Assembly: GCF_000383915.1 (NCBI RefSeq)
Contig: NZ_KB912942.1
Coordinates: 6,072,564-6,136,563 of the forward strand
DNA: 64,000 bases
Direction: 5' to 3'
Source: Amycolatopsis benzoatilytica AK 16/65
Lineage (GTDB): Bacteria; Actinomycetota; Actinomycetes; Mycobacteriales; Pseudonocardiaceae
Position 1 is the first letter of the stretch, and each line of letters starts with the position of its first letter. Below are positions 53,801 to 61,642 of the stretch, in pieces. Below the pieces are notes generated by a model, which saw nothing but the letters and a program-made list of their open reading frames with translations, was not told the origin of the DNA and searched no databases. A program made the translations under genes and the position numbers.

Positions 53801-54868
53801 CCGGGCGGCCAGGTTGCCGATCGAGTCCGACAAGTCGATCAAGGTGACGCCGACCAGTCCCTCTTCGAGGATGATCTGCTCCTCGCGGGTCACTTCGGCG
53901 TCGTCGACGATGATCACGATGTGCGGCTGGTCCGGCGCGGGCGTCGCGTTGCGGGAGAACCGCTGCCGATCCCGCAGCTCCTCGTCCAGCCAGTCTTCGA
54001 TCTGCTTGAGCGAGCCGGCCATCATCCGCAGCTGCCCGATGCCGTCCGACAGGTCCGGGTGCTGGACGTGCGGGAGCCACTTGGCCCACTCCCACTCCTC
54101 CTTCGCCCGGCCCGCGGTCGCCACCGCGATCATCACGTCGTCCGGGCTGTGGAAAGCCACCAGCTGGGCCAGCATCGCGCGGGTCAGCGCGCGGGTGCGG
54201 CTGCGCTCGCCCTGCATGCTCACCGCGGCGAACCCGCGCAGCGTGATCTGCGTCGGCAGGTCCGGCACGATCGAGTGCGCGCGCACGAACCGGCGCAGCG
54301 CGAGGGTGGCGATCGGCTCCAGCTCGTCGACCGGCCCCGTCTGAGGCGGCACCAGCCGCGTCGCCAGCCGGTGCGAACTGCGACCCACCCGCAGGTGCAG
54401 GAAATCCGCGTCGTTCTGGCGGCGCTCCCACATCCGGCGGCTGGCCGCGAGCGACCACAGCGACTGCGGGTCCGGGTGCACCCATTCGAGCGCGGCGCGC
54501 TGGTCGACCATCGCCTCGCGGGCGCGGTCGCGCATCTGGCCGAGATACCGCAGGTAATCCTTGCGGTCCTCGTCCATCTCGGCCTTCTTCTGGCCGCCGC
54601 CCTTGCCGCCGCCGCCCGCGAGCATGCCGACGGTGCCCATCAGCATCATGCCGCTCATCATGATCGTCGTCGGGCTCTTGCCGCCCGAGATGAACATGAA
54701 CGCCATCATGCCGAGCGACGCGAAGATCATCACCCCCGGAATCGCCTTGGCGACAATGTTTCCCGGGATCGTGCGGGGCACCTCGGGCGGCGGCTCGAGG
54801 TGCACCTCGCCGCCGGGTGGGCGCGGCGCGGCCAGCCGCGGCGACTTCTTGAACTGCAGCGTGCTCAT
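50849..54868 (-). CDS. eccC4: T7SS ATPase EccC (ESX-4)
   Basis: Motor of the secretion machine, 1339 residues in one chain. N-terminal Pro-rich segment, two membrane helices (about 45-61 and 67-85), a DUF-type stalk region, then three FtsK/SpoIIIE-type ATPase domains with Walker A at GATGSGKSE (484-492), GGPQSGKST (848-856) and DGESGKTN (1139-1146). Only the first has the classic DE Walker B (IVCDEF, Glu598); the second reads IVDNW and the third LVDDYD, so domain 1 is probably the main hydrolase. An acidic linker (about 731-762) joins domains 1 and 2. First gene of the minus operon, divergent from eccD. Confidence 0.95.
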   Translation of the reverse strand: MSTLQFKKSPRLAAPRPPGGEVHLEPPPEVPRTIPGNIVAKAIPGVMIFASLGMMAFMFISGGKSPTTIMMSGMMLMGTVGMLAGGGGKGGGQKKAEMDEDRKDYLRYLGQMRDRAREAMVDQRAALEWVHPDPQSLWSLAASRRMWERRQNDADFLHLRVGRSSHRLATRLVPPQTGPVDELEPIATLALRRFVRAHSIVPDLPTQITLRGFAAVSMQGERSRTRALTRAMLAQLVAFHSPDDVMIAVATAGRAKEEWEWAKWLPHVQHPDLSDGIGQLRMMAGSLKQIEDWLDEELRDRQRFSRNATPAPDQPHIVIIVDDAEVTREEQIILEEGLVGVTLIDLSDSIGNLAARRGLRLVVEEERLGARSAGGVEWFGRPDWLSVVEVEALARLIAPYRVGGGGGGNDTSEEEPLLSNPSLLELLSIPGDPMTFDVQQAWRPRPIRDRYRVPFGVGEYGQPVELDIKEAAAEGMGPHGLCIGATGSGKSEFLRTLVLGMLATHSSSTLNFVLVDFKGGATFLGLDKAPHVSAVITNLADEVTLVDRMKDALAGEMNRRQEALKNGGNFKNVWEYEKARENGADLDPLPALFIVCDEFSELLAAKPDFIDLFVAIGRLGRSLQMHMLLASQRLEEGKLRGLDSHLSYRIGLKTFSAAESRAAIGVPDAFELPSVPGGGYLKYDTSTLVRFKASYVSGPYRPAGIKAAGPAATVVRADKRPQLFVPDFVELPKEPEPEPVAEEQEAPKKQESEEAVEPSELDVIVGRLVGQGPPAHEVWLPPLNEPNSLDTMLPNLNPTEDRGLSPVGFFGNGRLQVPMGIVDRPYEQRRDLLWADFSGAQGHGVIAGGPQSGKSTMLRTLIMSMALTHTPEEAQFYCLDLGGGTLAGLADLPHVGGVAVARREPDKARRIVAELTTLMTEREGRFGEMGVDSMTEFRNRKRRGEISAEQDPFGDAFLIVDNWRALRDDFEELETSITRLATQGLAYGVHVIISANRWADLRPAIKDMIGTRLELRLGDPTESEMDRRIAVNVPAGRPGRGLTREKLHLLGGLPRIDGSSDPETIAAGVADAVAKIRGAWRGRVAPQVRLLPEMITYEEVLALETRRDHKMVPIGVNEEDLQPIYLDFESDSHFFAFADGESGKTNLLRQIARGITERYTPQEAVILLVDYRRTMLGFLEGPSLLGYAVSAQQLEGMVADVNGSMTRRLPGPDVTQEQLKSRSWWSGPELFVLVDDYDLVATQSTNPLKPLAEFLAQAKDVGLHLIVVRRTGGASRAAYDPILGKLKELAATGMVMNGSRDEGVLIGNIRPSAMPPGRGNMLSRKNGKQLIQVSWIQPD

Positions 54869-55195
54869 CGAAGGACCCCTCTATTCCTGCTCGACGCCTG
54901 CACCCGGGTGCGCGGGACAACCTATCGAACGTCGTCCCGGAAATCCGGCCAACTCCCGGATCGGCATCGTGCACTCCCCTCAAAGGGTCCCCGCGGGACC
55001 CGTCCTCCTGTGCGCCCGAGTGTAGGGACCGGCACCGACAGTAAACGGCCCAGGAGGACGCATCCGCTGGTCGGACTGGCCCGCCACAGCCTGGACGGGT
55101 ATTTTCCCGGGCTATTTCCGGAGACGCGCTGAAACCTGTCACCAGGTTCGGTATAAGTTCCCCCGGGAGCTGACTCATCAGAGCGGGGGCATCTA
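54869..55195. other. eccC/eccD divergent control region
   Basis: 327 bp without a gene. A promoter for eccD is recognisable at 55129-55157. On the eccC side I see no clear boxes. Confidence 0.6.
55129..55157 (+). promoter_or_regulatory. eccD promoter with dyad in the spacer
   Basis: -35 CTGAAA (55129-55134), 17-bp spacer, -10 TATAAG (55152-55157), 38 bp before the eccD start. AACCTG-N4-CAGGTT (55133-55148) fills most of the spacer and could be an operator. Confidence 0.5.
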
Positions 55196-56596
55196 GTGGC
55201 AACGGGCACGACGGTATTCAGCAGGGTCACAGTGGTCGCACCGACCACACGCATCGACGTGGCCCTCCCGGCCGACGTCGCGGTGGCCGACCTGCTGCCG
55301 ATGCTGCTGGAGATGGCGAAGGAGGTCACTCCGGACGGCGGCGCCCGCCACGGCGGATGGGCACTGGCGAAGCTCGGCGACGCGCCGCTGGACCCCAGCC
55401 GCACGCTGGCGTCGCTGGGCGTGGTCGACGGCGAACTGCTGCAGCTGCGGAAACGCAACGAGAACCCGCCGCCGCCGCTGTACGACGACGTGGTCGACGC
55501 GATCGCCGAGTCCGACCCGGACACCTTCCGTCCGTGGACGAAGGAGACCGCGCGCCGGTTCGGTCACGCAGCGGGCGGGCTGGCCCTGTTCTTCTCGGCG
55601 CTGGCTCTGTTCTTCAGCGGTTCGCTCTACGGCGGCTCCTCGCTCGGCCCGGCCATCGCCGGCGGCCTCGGCGCGATCGCCTGCGTCGCGGTCGGCGCCA
55701 CCCTGGTCAAGGGCTACCAGGCCGAAGCGACCGGCGTGCTGATCGCTTCGGCGGGCGGCCTCCCGCTGGCGTTCGTCAGCGGCTTCTACATCGTGCCCGG
55801 CCTGTCCGTCCGGGCGAACCTGCTGCTCGGCGCGGTCCTGGTGCTGATCGTCTCGGCGGTCTGCATCCTGGTCGTGGGCGCGGGCATCCGGGTCTTCATC
55901 GCGACCGCCACCGCCGGCGTGTTCGGAGCGCTCGCCTTCCTCGTCGCGACGCTGGTGACCAGCACGAACACGGCCTCGGTCGCGGCCGGCACGGTCGCCG
56001 TCGCGCTCGCCTGCATCTCGTTCCTGCCGCGCGCCACCATCTGGCTGGCCAAACTGCCGCTGCCGTACGTGCCGAGCACCGCCGAAGAACTCAAGGAAGA
56101 CTCCGGCTTCCCGGACTACGAAGCGATCGAGCAGCGCACCGCGGTCGCGCACGACTACATGACCGGTCTGATGATCGGCTGCGGCGCGACCACCGCGCTC
56201 GCCGCGATTCTCGCGACCACCGCGCCGAATGTCTTCGGCATCATCCTCGGCATCATCGCCACCCTGGTCCTGCTGCTGCGCGCCCGCGCGTACGCGAACG
56301 GCGCGCAGGCCATCGCGCTGCTCACCACCGGCATGATCGCTGGAGCGGGCATCCTGCTCGGCTGGCTGTTCTTCTCGGCCACCGCGGACCAGCGGCTGCT
56401 GTACGTGTTCGGCGCGCTGATCCTGATCGCCGCCGCCTCGCTGGTGGTCGGCGTGGTCTTCCCGGACCAGCGCTTCTCCCCGCCGCTGCGCCGCGCGGTC
56501 GAGATCATCGAGGCGATCTGCATCGCCGTGGTGCTGCCGCTCGCGCTGGGCGTCATGGACCTCTACTCGACGCTGCGCCACCTGAACCTCAAATGA
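55196..56596 (+). CDS. eccD4: T7SS membrane channel protein EccD (ESX-4)
   Basis: 466 residues. The N-terminal ubiquitin-like (YukD) domain (about 1-90, with RVTVVAPTTRIDVALPADV and LDPSRTLASLGVVDGELLQL) lies in the cytosol. About eleven membrane helices follow (from about 125 to 455). EccD lines the membrane vestibule of the ESX complex together with EccC, EccB and EccE. GTG 55196 follows GCGGGGG. Overlaps mycP by 4 nt (ATGA). Confidence 0.95.
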   Translation: MATGTTVFSRVTVVAPTTRIDVALPADVAVADLLPMLLEMAKEVTPDGGARHGGWALAKLGDAPLDPSRTLASLGVVDGELLQLRKRNENPPPPLYDDVVDAIAESDPDTFRPWTKETARRFGHAAGGLALFFSALALFFSGSLYGGSSLGPAIAGGLGAIACVAVGATLVKGYQAEATGVLIASAGGLPLAFVSGFYIVPGLSVRANLLLGAVLVLIVSAVCILVVGAGIRVFIATATAGVFGALAFLVATLVTSTNTASVAAGTVAVALACISFLPRATIWLAKLPLPYVPSTAEELKEDSGFPDYEAIEQRTAVAHDYMTGLMIGCGATTALAAILATTAPNVFGIILGIIATLVLLLRARAYANGAQAIALLTTGMIAGAGILLGWLFFSATADQRLLYVFGALILIAAASLVVGVVFPDQRFSPPLRRAVEIIEAICIAVVLPLALGVMDLYSTLRHLNLK

Positions 56597-58236
56597 GCCG
56601 CGCCATGGGCTCCCGTCGTTCGGTCCCGCGCAAACTCGGCTTGCCGGGCCGGGCCGGGGTCGCGCTGTTCGCGGCCGGGCTCGGGATGTTGTCCCCGTTC
56701 GCCGCCGCGCCGGCTTCCGCGCAGACCGCGGCCACGCCGGCGGGCAGCTGGGCCACGCCGCCGCCGCTGCCGCCCGGTTACGGACCGCCGGCCGACGAGG
56801 GCGGGCCGGACAAGAAGTACAAGAAGAAGAACGAGTGCGTGCAGCGCAGCCTCGGGCAGAACGTCGTCATCAACGCCCGGCCGTGGGGCCAGGACTACCT
56901 GCAGCTGGACAAGGCCCAGCAGATCGTCCGGGCGAAGACGGGCTCGGTCGGCGGCGGCCAGAAGGTCGCCGTGATCGACACCGGTGTCACGAAGCACCCG
57001 TGGTTCCAGGACCGGCTGGAGAGCGGCGGGGACTACGTCGCGCCGCCGGACAACGGGATCGCCCCCGGCCTGCAGGACTGCGACGGGCACGGCACCGAGG
57101 TCGCCGGGATCATCGCGGGCAACCCCCGCGACCCGAACGTCGGGTTCATCGGGGTGGCTCCGGACGCGCACATCGTGTCCTACCGCCAGCTCAGCGAGAA
57201 CTACACCAAGGACGACAGCCCGCAGCAGCCGCCGGCGAGCAGCGGGAACAGCCAGCCCCCGCCCGCGTCCAGCGGCAACAGCCAGCTGCCGCCGTCGTCC
57301 GGCGGCGGCACCGGCAGCGGCCAGCCCGGCGGCACCGCGCCGCAGCAGGACAACAAGGGCGACAACCGGCAGCTGGCCAAGGAAGGCACCGCGGGCACGC
57401 TCAAGACGCTCGCGGAGATCATCCGCAACATCGCCGACGGACAGCGCGCCGGCGTGATCAACATGTCCGTCGACCACTGTCGCGCCGGCACCGCCCCGGG
57501 TGACATCCAAGACGGCGAGCGGCAGGTCCAGGCCGCCGTGAAGTACGCGACCGACCGCAACATCGTCGTCGTCGCGGCGGCGGGCAACGTCTCGGAGGGC
57601 TGCCCGCAGAACGACCAGGCGGACCCCAACAAGCCGAAGTCCATCGTCACGCCGCCGTGGTTCGCCGACGACGTGCTGTCCGTCGGCGCGATCGACGATG
57701 ACGGCAGCGTCGCGCAGTTCAGCGTGCACGGCCCATGGGTCGGCGTGGCCGCGCCGGGCACCAAGATCGTTTCGCTCGACCCGGCGCAGGACTCGCAGGG
57801 CCTGGCGAACCTGACCATTTCGAACGGCCAGGCGTCGCAGATCCAGGGCACCAGCTTCGCCGCGCCGTACGTGGCCGGCCTCGCCGCGCTGGTCCGTCAG
57901 ATGTACCCGCGCCTCAATGCGAAAGAGGTCATCAAGCGGATCGAAGCGACCGCGCAGCACCCGGCCGCGCCAGGCGGGCGGGACAACTTCGTTGGCTACG
58001 GCGTGGTCGACCCGGTGGCCGCGCTCACCGCGAACCTGCCGGGCGACACCGGCGACCTGACACCGCCGAAGCCGGTCGTGCAGGAGGCGGTCCTGCCGCC
58101 GTCCGGCGCGGGCAGCTCGACGCCGATGATCGTCGCGCTGGCCGGGACCGGCGGCGGAGTCGCGGCGCTGCTGATCACTCTGTTCGTGATGCACACGATC
58201 CGGCGCAACCGGCCTTCGTCACCGAAGCCTCGCTGA
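56593..58236 (+). CDS. mycP4: Mycosin subtilisin-like protease MycP (ESX-4)
   Basis: 547-residue membrane-anchored subtilase. Signal peptide (about 1-43), catalytic Asp129 (VAVIDTGV), His166 (DCDGHGTEVAG), oxyanion Asn332 (AAAGN) and Ser421 (QGTSFAAPYVAG), then a C-terminal membrane helix (about 518-538) and basic tail. A Pro/Ser/Gln-rich loop (about 208-255) between His and Ser carries repeats of QPPxASSGNS, in the place of the mycosin loop 5 insertion. Mycosins stabilise the ESX complex. Follows eccD in one operon and is ended by a dispersed palindrome. Confidence 0.95.
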   Translation: MSRAMGSRRSVPRKLGLPGRAGVALFAAGLGMLSPFAAAPASAQTAATPAGSWATPPPLPPGYGPPADEGGPDKKYKKKNECVQRSLGQNVVINARPWGQDYLQLDKAQQIVRAKTGSVGGGQKVAVIDTGVTKHPWFQDRLESGGDYVAPPDNGIAPGLQDCDGHGTEVAGIIAGNPRDPNVGFIGVAPDAHIVSYRQLSENYTKDDSPQQPPASSGNSQPPPASSGNSQLPPSSGGGTGSGQPGGTAPQQDNKGDNRQLAKEGTAGTLKTLAEIIRNIADGQRAGVINMSVDHCRAGTAPGDIQDGERQVQAAVKYATDRNIVVVAAAGNVSEGCPQNDQADPNKPKSIVTPPWFADDVLSVGAIDDDGSVAQFSVHGPWVGVAAPGTKIVSLDPAQDSQGLANLTISNGQASQIQGTSFAAPYVAGLAALVRQMYPRLNAKEVIKRIEATAQHPAAPGGRDNFVGYGVVDPVAALTANLPGDTGDLTPPKPVVQEAVLPPSGAGSSTPMIVALAGTGGGVAALLITLFVMHTIRRNRPSSPKPR

Positions 58237-58254
58237 TCCCAGCGAGCTGGTGCG

Positions 58255-58309
58255 GTCCGTGAAGGGCCCCTTGAGGGAGTCTAAGTCCTTCAAGGGGCCC
58301 TTCACGGAC
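58255..58309. repeat. Dispersed palindrome, copy C (putative bidirectional terminator)
   Basis: Perfect 20-bp arms: GTCCGTGAAGGGCCCCTTGA (58255-58274) with its complement at 58290-58309, around GGGAGTCTAAGTCCT, itself a near-perfect dyad. Best-preserved of the three copies. Lies between convergent mycP and the WXG100-type gene. Confidence 0.85.
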
Positions 58310-58354
58310 GTTCGAGGCCGCTCGCCGCGTTGTCCGCGACGGCGGCCCCCTTGA

Positions 58355-59461
58355 TCACTTTCCGGGTTTCGGCGTCTTCCCGCCCTTCTCAGGGCGTTTC
58401 GCGGGCGGGTCCTCACCGATCACCGGCGGGGTGACCTGCGCGGGCTCGCCGAAGATCTCGGACGCTTTGCCCGCGGCGCGCTGTTTCGGCTTGTGCGTCG
58501 CACCGCCGCCACCGCCACCGCCGCCGCCCATCATCGGCATCATCGGCATCATCGACATGCCGCCGCCTTGATTCGCCGCCGCGGCCGGCTGGGGAGCCGG
58601 CGCGATCGGCTCGGGCGGCGGGACGACCGCTTGGCCCTGCTCCAGGTTCGGGTCCGCGGCGGTTTCCTTGCCCGGGTGAGGATTCTCCGCTGCCGACGGG
58701 CTCACCGCATCGGCTGCCGACGAGGCCACAGCGGACTCTCCAGCCGAAGCGGCGGACGACTCGGCCGCGGAAACCGGTTCCTGCGCGACGGCTTGCGACC
58801 CCGGCTTCGACGACTCGGCGGCCGGCGCTGCCGAAGCATTCGGCGCAGGAGCGCCCGCCGGTCCGTCCGCGTCGTGCAGTCGGAACTGTTGCGCCGGATA
58901 GTGGTGCCGCAGCTCGATGCTCGACGGGCTGCCGGGCGGCGCGTCCACGCCGCTGCACAGCCGGCCGAACTCCTGCAGGACGTCTTCCGCCGAGTCGCAG
59001 AGCGATTTCAGCGATTCCCCGGTCTCCCGCATCTGCGACCGGGCCCGGGACGCGCCGCCGCTGGGCAGCATCGCCGACTCGGACAGCAGGTCGGCCGCGT
59101 CGACCAGGATCTCTTCGGCGGCGGCCGCGATCTTGCGCATCGATTCGGTGAGCTGGTCGAGCGATCCGGCGAGTGCGTCGAGCGCATCCTCCGCGCCTTC
59201 GCTGGCCGCCCGGATTTCGCCCATGTAGGCAACGAACGCGTCCGCGTCCGGGCCAGACCAGGACGCGTCGATCCGGCCCAGATCGTCCGCGAGATCGGTC
59301 GAGATACGGGCCGCGGTGCGGGCCGCGGCGCGCAGCCGCTCGGCCTCCGCGTCCAGCTCCTCCCAGCGCCCGGTCAGCGGCCGGTAATACGCGGCGACCG
59401 GATCGGTCACCCCGAGCTCGCGCGCGAGCTCGGTCACGTACGCCAGGGACGGCTCGGTCAT
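58355..59461 (-). CDS. WXG100-domain T7SS protein with Pro/Ala-rich tail
   Basis: 368 residues. About 1-180 is a helical WXG100-like domain with turn DASWSGPDADAFVAYMGEI. A Ala/Ser/Pro-rich linker follows (about 200-290), a Met cluster and nine glycines (MSMMPMMPMM then G9, about 306-324), and a basic end containing SEIFGEPAQVTPPVIGED. The GE-x5-PPVIG tail also ends the protein at 21880. Translationally coupled to the EspC-like gene upstream. Probably a secreted or surface client of ESX-4; precise role unknown. Confidence 0.78.
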   Translation of the reverse strand: MTEPSLAYVTELARELGVTDPVAAYYRPLTGRWEELDAEAERLRAAARTAARISTDLADDLGRIDASWSGPDADAFVAYMGEIRAASEGAEDALDALAGSLDQLTESMRKIAAAAEEILVDAADLLSESAMLPSGGASRARSQMRETGESLKSLCDSAEDVLQEFGRLCSGVDAPPGSPSSIELRHHYPAQQFRLHDADGPAGAPAPNASAAPAAESSKPGSQAVAQEPVSAAESSAASAGESAVASSAADAVSPSAAENPHPGKETAADPNLEQGQAVVPPPEPIAPAPQPAAAANQGGGMSMMPMMPMMGGGGGGGGGATHKPKQRAAGKASEIFGEPAQVTPPVIGEDPPAKRPEKGGKTPKPGK

Positions 59462-59802
59462 CCGACCCTCCCCGCACGCTTGATCCGCTCGGCCGCGTCG
59501 GAGTCGCGCTCGGCGTGCCCCGCGGTCAGCTGCTCCAGCGCCGCACTGACCGACCGCAATGCGGCAGCCCCGGCGGCGAGCTGGCCACGCAAGGCGTGTG
59601 CTGCCTGTGTGTAGGACTCAGGCACGCCCAGCTGCGCGGCCAGCCCCCCGTATGCCTCGGCAGTGGTCGTTCCCACCTCGCCCGCGGCGGTTTCGAGCTC
59701 GTCAGCCGCTCCCGCGACCTTCGCCGCATAGCCGCCGACGACCGCCCCCTCGATCCGCACGGCGTTTGTACCCGGACTGCTTCCCGGCGCTGTCACGAAC
59801 AT
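59458..59802 (-). CDS. EspC-like T7SS target protein
   Basis: 114-residue helical protein with small-residue-rich helices (GAVVGGYAAKVAGAADELETA; SVSAALEQLTAGHAERDSD), no Trp or Cys. Size, composition and coupling (4-nt overlap) to a WXG100-type gene fit an EspC/EsxB-like partner. Lies 46 bp after eccB on the same strand. Confidence 0.7.
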   Translation of the reverse strand: MFVTAPGSSPGTNAVRIEGAVVGGYAAKVAGAADELETAAGEVGTTTAEAYGGLAAQLGVPESYTQAAHALRGQLAAGAAALRSVSAALEQLTAGHAERDSDAAERIKRAGRVG

Positions 59803-59848
59803 CCTCCGCTCACCCGACTGTGTCGAGTGTGACGGACGGGACTCGCGG

Positions 59849-61486
59849 TCAGTTCCCGGCAGGCGCCTGTCCGGCCGCCGCGGCTGGCTGCTTGTACGAG
59901 CCGGCGTTCGGGTCGATCGGCACCGAGTCGAACTGCTTCATCACGTTCTGCACGTTCAGCGACGCGCCGGTGGGCAGCAGCCCGATGATCGACTCCGGCG
60001 CGGGCAGCCGGTTGTTCAGCCCGAGTCCTTCCGCGGTCGCCACGTCCGGCACGCCGTAGCGGATGCCGCGGTCGGAGATCAGCTGGATCGGGCCCTTGTT
60101 GAAGGTCTCCTTGGCATCGGTGGCCGACTGCACCACCGCGCCGTACCCGGTCGGCATGTAGAAGCCGGTGATCGGAAGGCCGTTCGGACCGGGAGTGCTG
60201 ACGCTCAGGATCTTCGAGCTGCCGTCGGCGTTGGCCGGCACCGGGACCTTGTTGTTGATGTACACCGAGGTGTGCGCCTGGGAGTGGTCGGCGTTCAACG
60301 CCCAGCCGAGGCAAGCCACCTGCGAGTTCTGAGTGGCGTCGAGGACCGTCGGCACGACCTTCGGGTAGGTGTCGACGTCCACGTAGCCGGCGTCGCCGGG
60401 CTGCAGCACCTTGACGTTGTTGAGCCGGTCCAGGCCGAGCTGCACCGTGGTGGCCGTGCCGCCGCTCTTCGCCGTGCGAACGATGTCCGCGACCGCCGGC
60501 GACACCTTCTGGATGCCGGTCTTGGCGATCAGCCAGAACTCCTGCACATCTCCGGCCGGCTGGGTCGAGAAGACGCTGCCGACGGTCAGGCCGTCGAAGT
60601 TGCCCGGAGCGGTTGTGCCGTCGCCGTCCACCGCGGGCGGGTTCAGCGGAGTGACCTCGCGAATCGCGTTCAGGAACGCCTGCGACACCTTTCGTGCCTT
60701 CGACGGCAGCCGCAGCGCCGCGCGCACCGGGTCGTTCACGTCGCTCGGCAGCGCCGCGCGCACCGTGTTCGAGTCCGGGTGAGCCTGCGTGGCCGGCTGC
60801 CGGTAGATGAGGTAGGTCTTCCCGTTGCCCGTGTCGCCGAGCAGGGCCTGCTTGTCCTGCAACTCGGTGCCGAGGTTAGGGACGCCGGCCACCACGTCGG
60901 TGTCGGTCTGGTTGATCGAGTCCGGCTGCGGCAGCTTCGGGTTCAGCTTGACCTCGTCGCAGACCGCCCAATTGGGTGAAATGCGTTGGTCGGCCGAGGG
61001 CAGCAGCTGCGGGCCGTCCGGGATGCCGGTGAGCTTGTCGCGCGGCATGCCCTTGAGCTGCTCGTCCGAGACGACCGTGGGGTTCTTCACGTCGGCCGCC
61101 TGCGGCTGGGCCGGCGCACCCCCCTGGCCTTGTCCCTGACTCGCCTGCTGCTTCTGCGCCATGAGAATCAGCCGCGCGGACGCCAGGTTGAACGTCGGGA
61201 TGAGCCGCGCCGGGTTGCCGGTGACGACATACACGGTGCCGGACTGCTCGCCGATCACGATGTTGTCCGTCGCCGGGACCGACGGCGCGGGGCTCAGCAG
61301 CCCCCACAGCACGAAGACCACCGCGCCGAGAACGCCGAGGATGACGCCGACCGCGGTAGCCCGCCCGTGCGAGCGCATCGGGTCGTGCAGCATCACCGCG
61401 TCGCGGCGGACCAGCGCGGACTGCATCCTGCGCAGGACGAACTTATATGCCTGAACCTGAGACTTAGTCGTGGGTGTTGATGGCAT
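59849..61486 (-). CDS. eccB4: T7SS membrane protein EccB (ESX-4)
   Basis: 545 residues. A short cytosolic N-terminus ([22 protein letters not shown], in part [12 protein letters not shown]) is the EccB signature. One membrane helix (about 44-63) follows, then a large outer domain of repeated R-type folds with the conserved disulfide pair Cys176 (PNWAVCDEV) and Cys392 (VACLGW). The C-terminal Ala/Pro/Gln stretch is flexible. EccB is the outer-facing part of the ESX complex. Divergent from eccE. Confidence 0.95.
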   Translation of the reverse strand: MPSTPTTKSQVQAYKFVLRRMQSALVRRDAVMLHDPMRSHGRATAVGVILGVLGAVVFVLWGLLSPAPSVPATDNIVIGEQSGTVYVVTGNPARLIPTFNLASARLILMAQKQQASQGQGQGGAPAQPQAADVKNPTVVSDEQLKGMPRDKLTGIPDGPQLLPSADQRISPNWAVCDEVKLNPKLPQPDSINQTDTDVVAGVPNLGTELQDKQALLGDTGNGKTYLIYRQPATQAHPDSNTVRAALPSDVNDPVRAALRLPSKARKVSQAFLNAIREVTPLNPPAVDGDGTTAPGNFDGLTVGSVFSTQPAGDVQEFWLIAKTGIQKVSPAVADIVRTAKSGGTATTVQLGLDRLNNVKVLQPGDAGYVDVDTYPKVVPTVLDATQNSQVACLGWALNADHSQAHTSVYINNKVPVPANADGSSKILSVSTPGPNGLPITGFYMPTGYGAVVQSATDAKETFNKGPIQLISDRGIRYGVPDVATAEGLGLNNRLPAPESIIGLLPTGASLNVQNVMKQFDSVPIDPNAGSYKQPAAAAGQAPAGN

Positions 61487-61642
61487 TCTCGACCTACAGT
61501 CCTCCCCGTCGCGGTACGGTTCCGCAGGATAGCCGTACGGGGACCGTCTGGTGTGGGGTTTCTACCAACTCCGGTTAGGGTCAGGCATCCCGGGACCGGC
61601 TTTCCGGGTACGCAGCACTCACGAGGGGAAGAGAACGCGCGG

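Noticed and set aside
50666..55132. 1488-codon plus-strand open frame across eccC
   Set aside because: Mirror of the EccC reading frame; no start signal or domain, while the minus strand encodes three clear ATPase domains.
61504..61543. Dyad GGTACGG/CCGTACG in the eccB/eccE gap as an operator
   Set aside because: Arms overlap in several registers and no promoter boxes could be placed around them; too weak to call.
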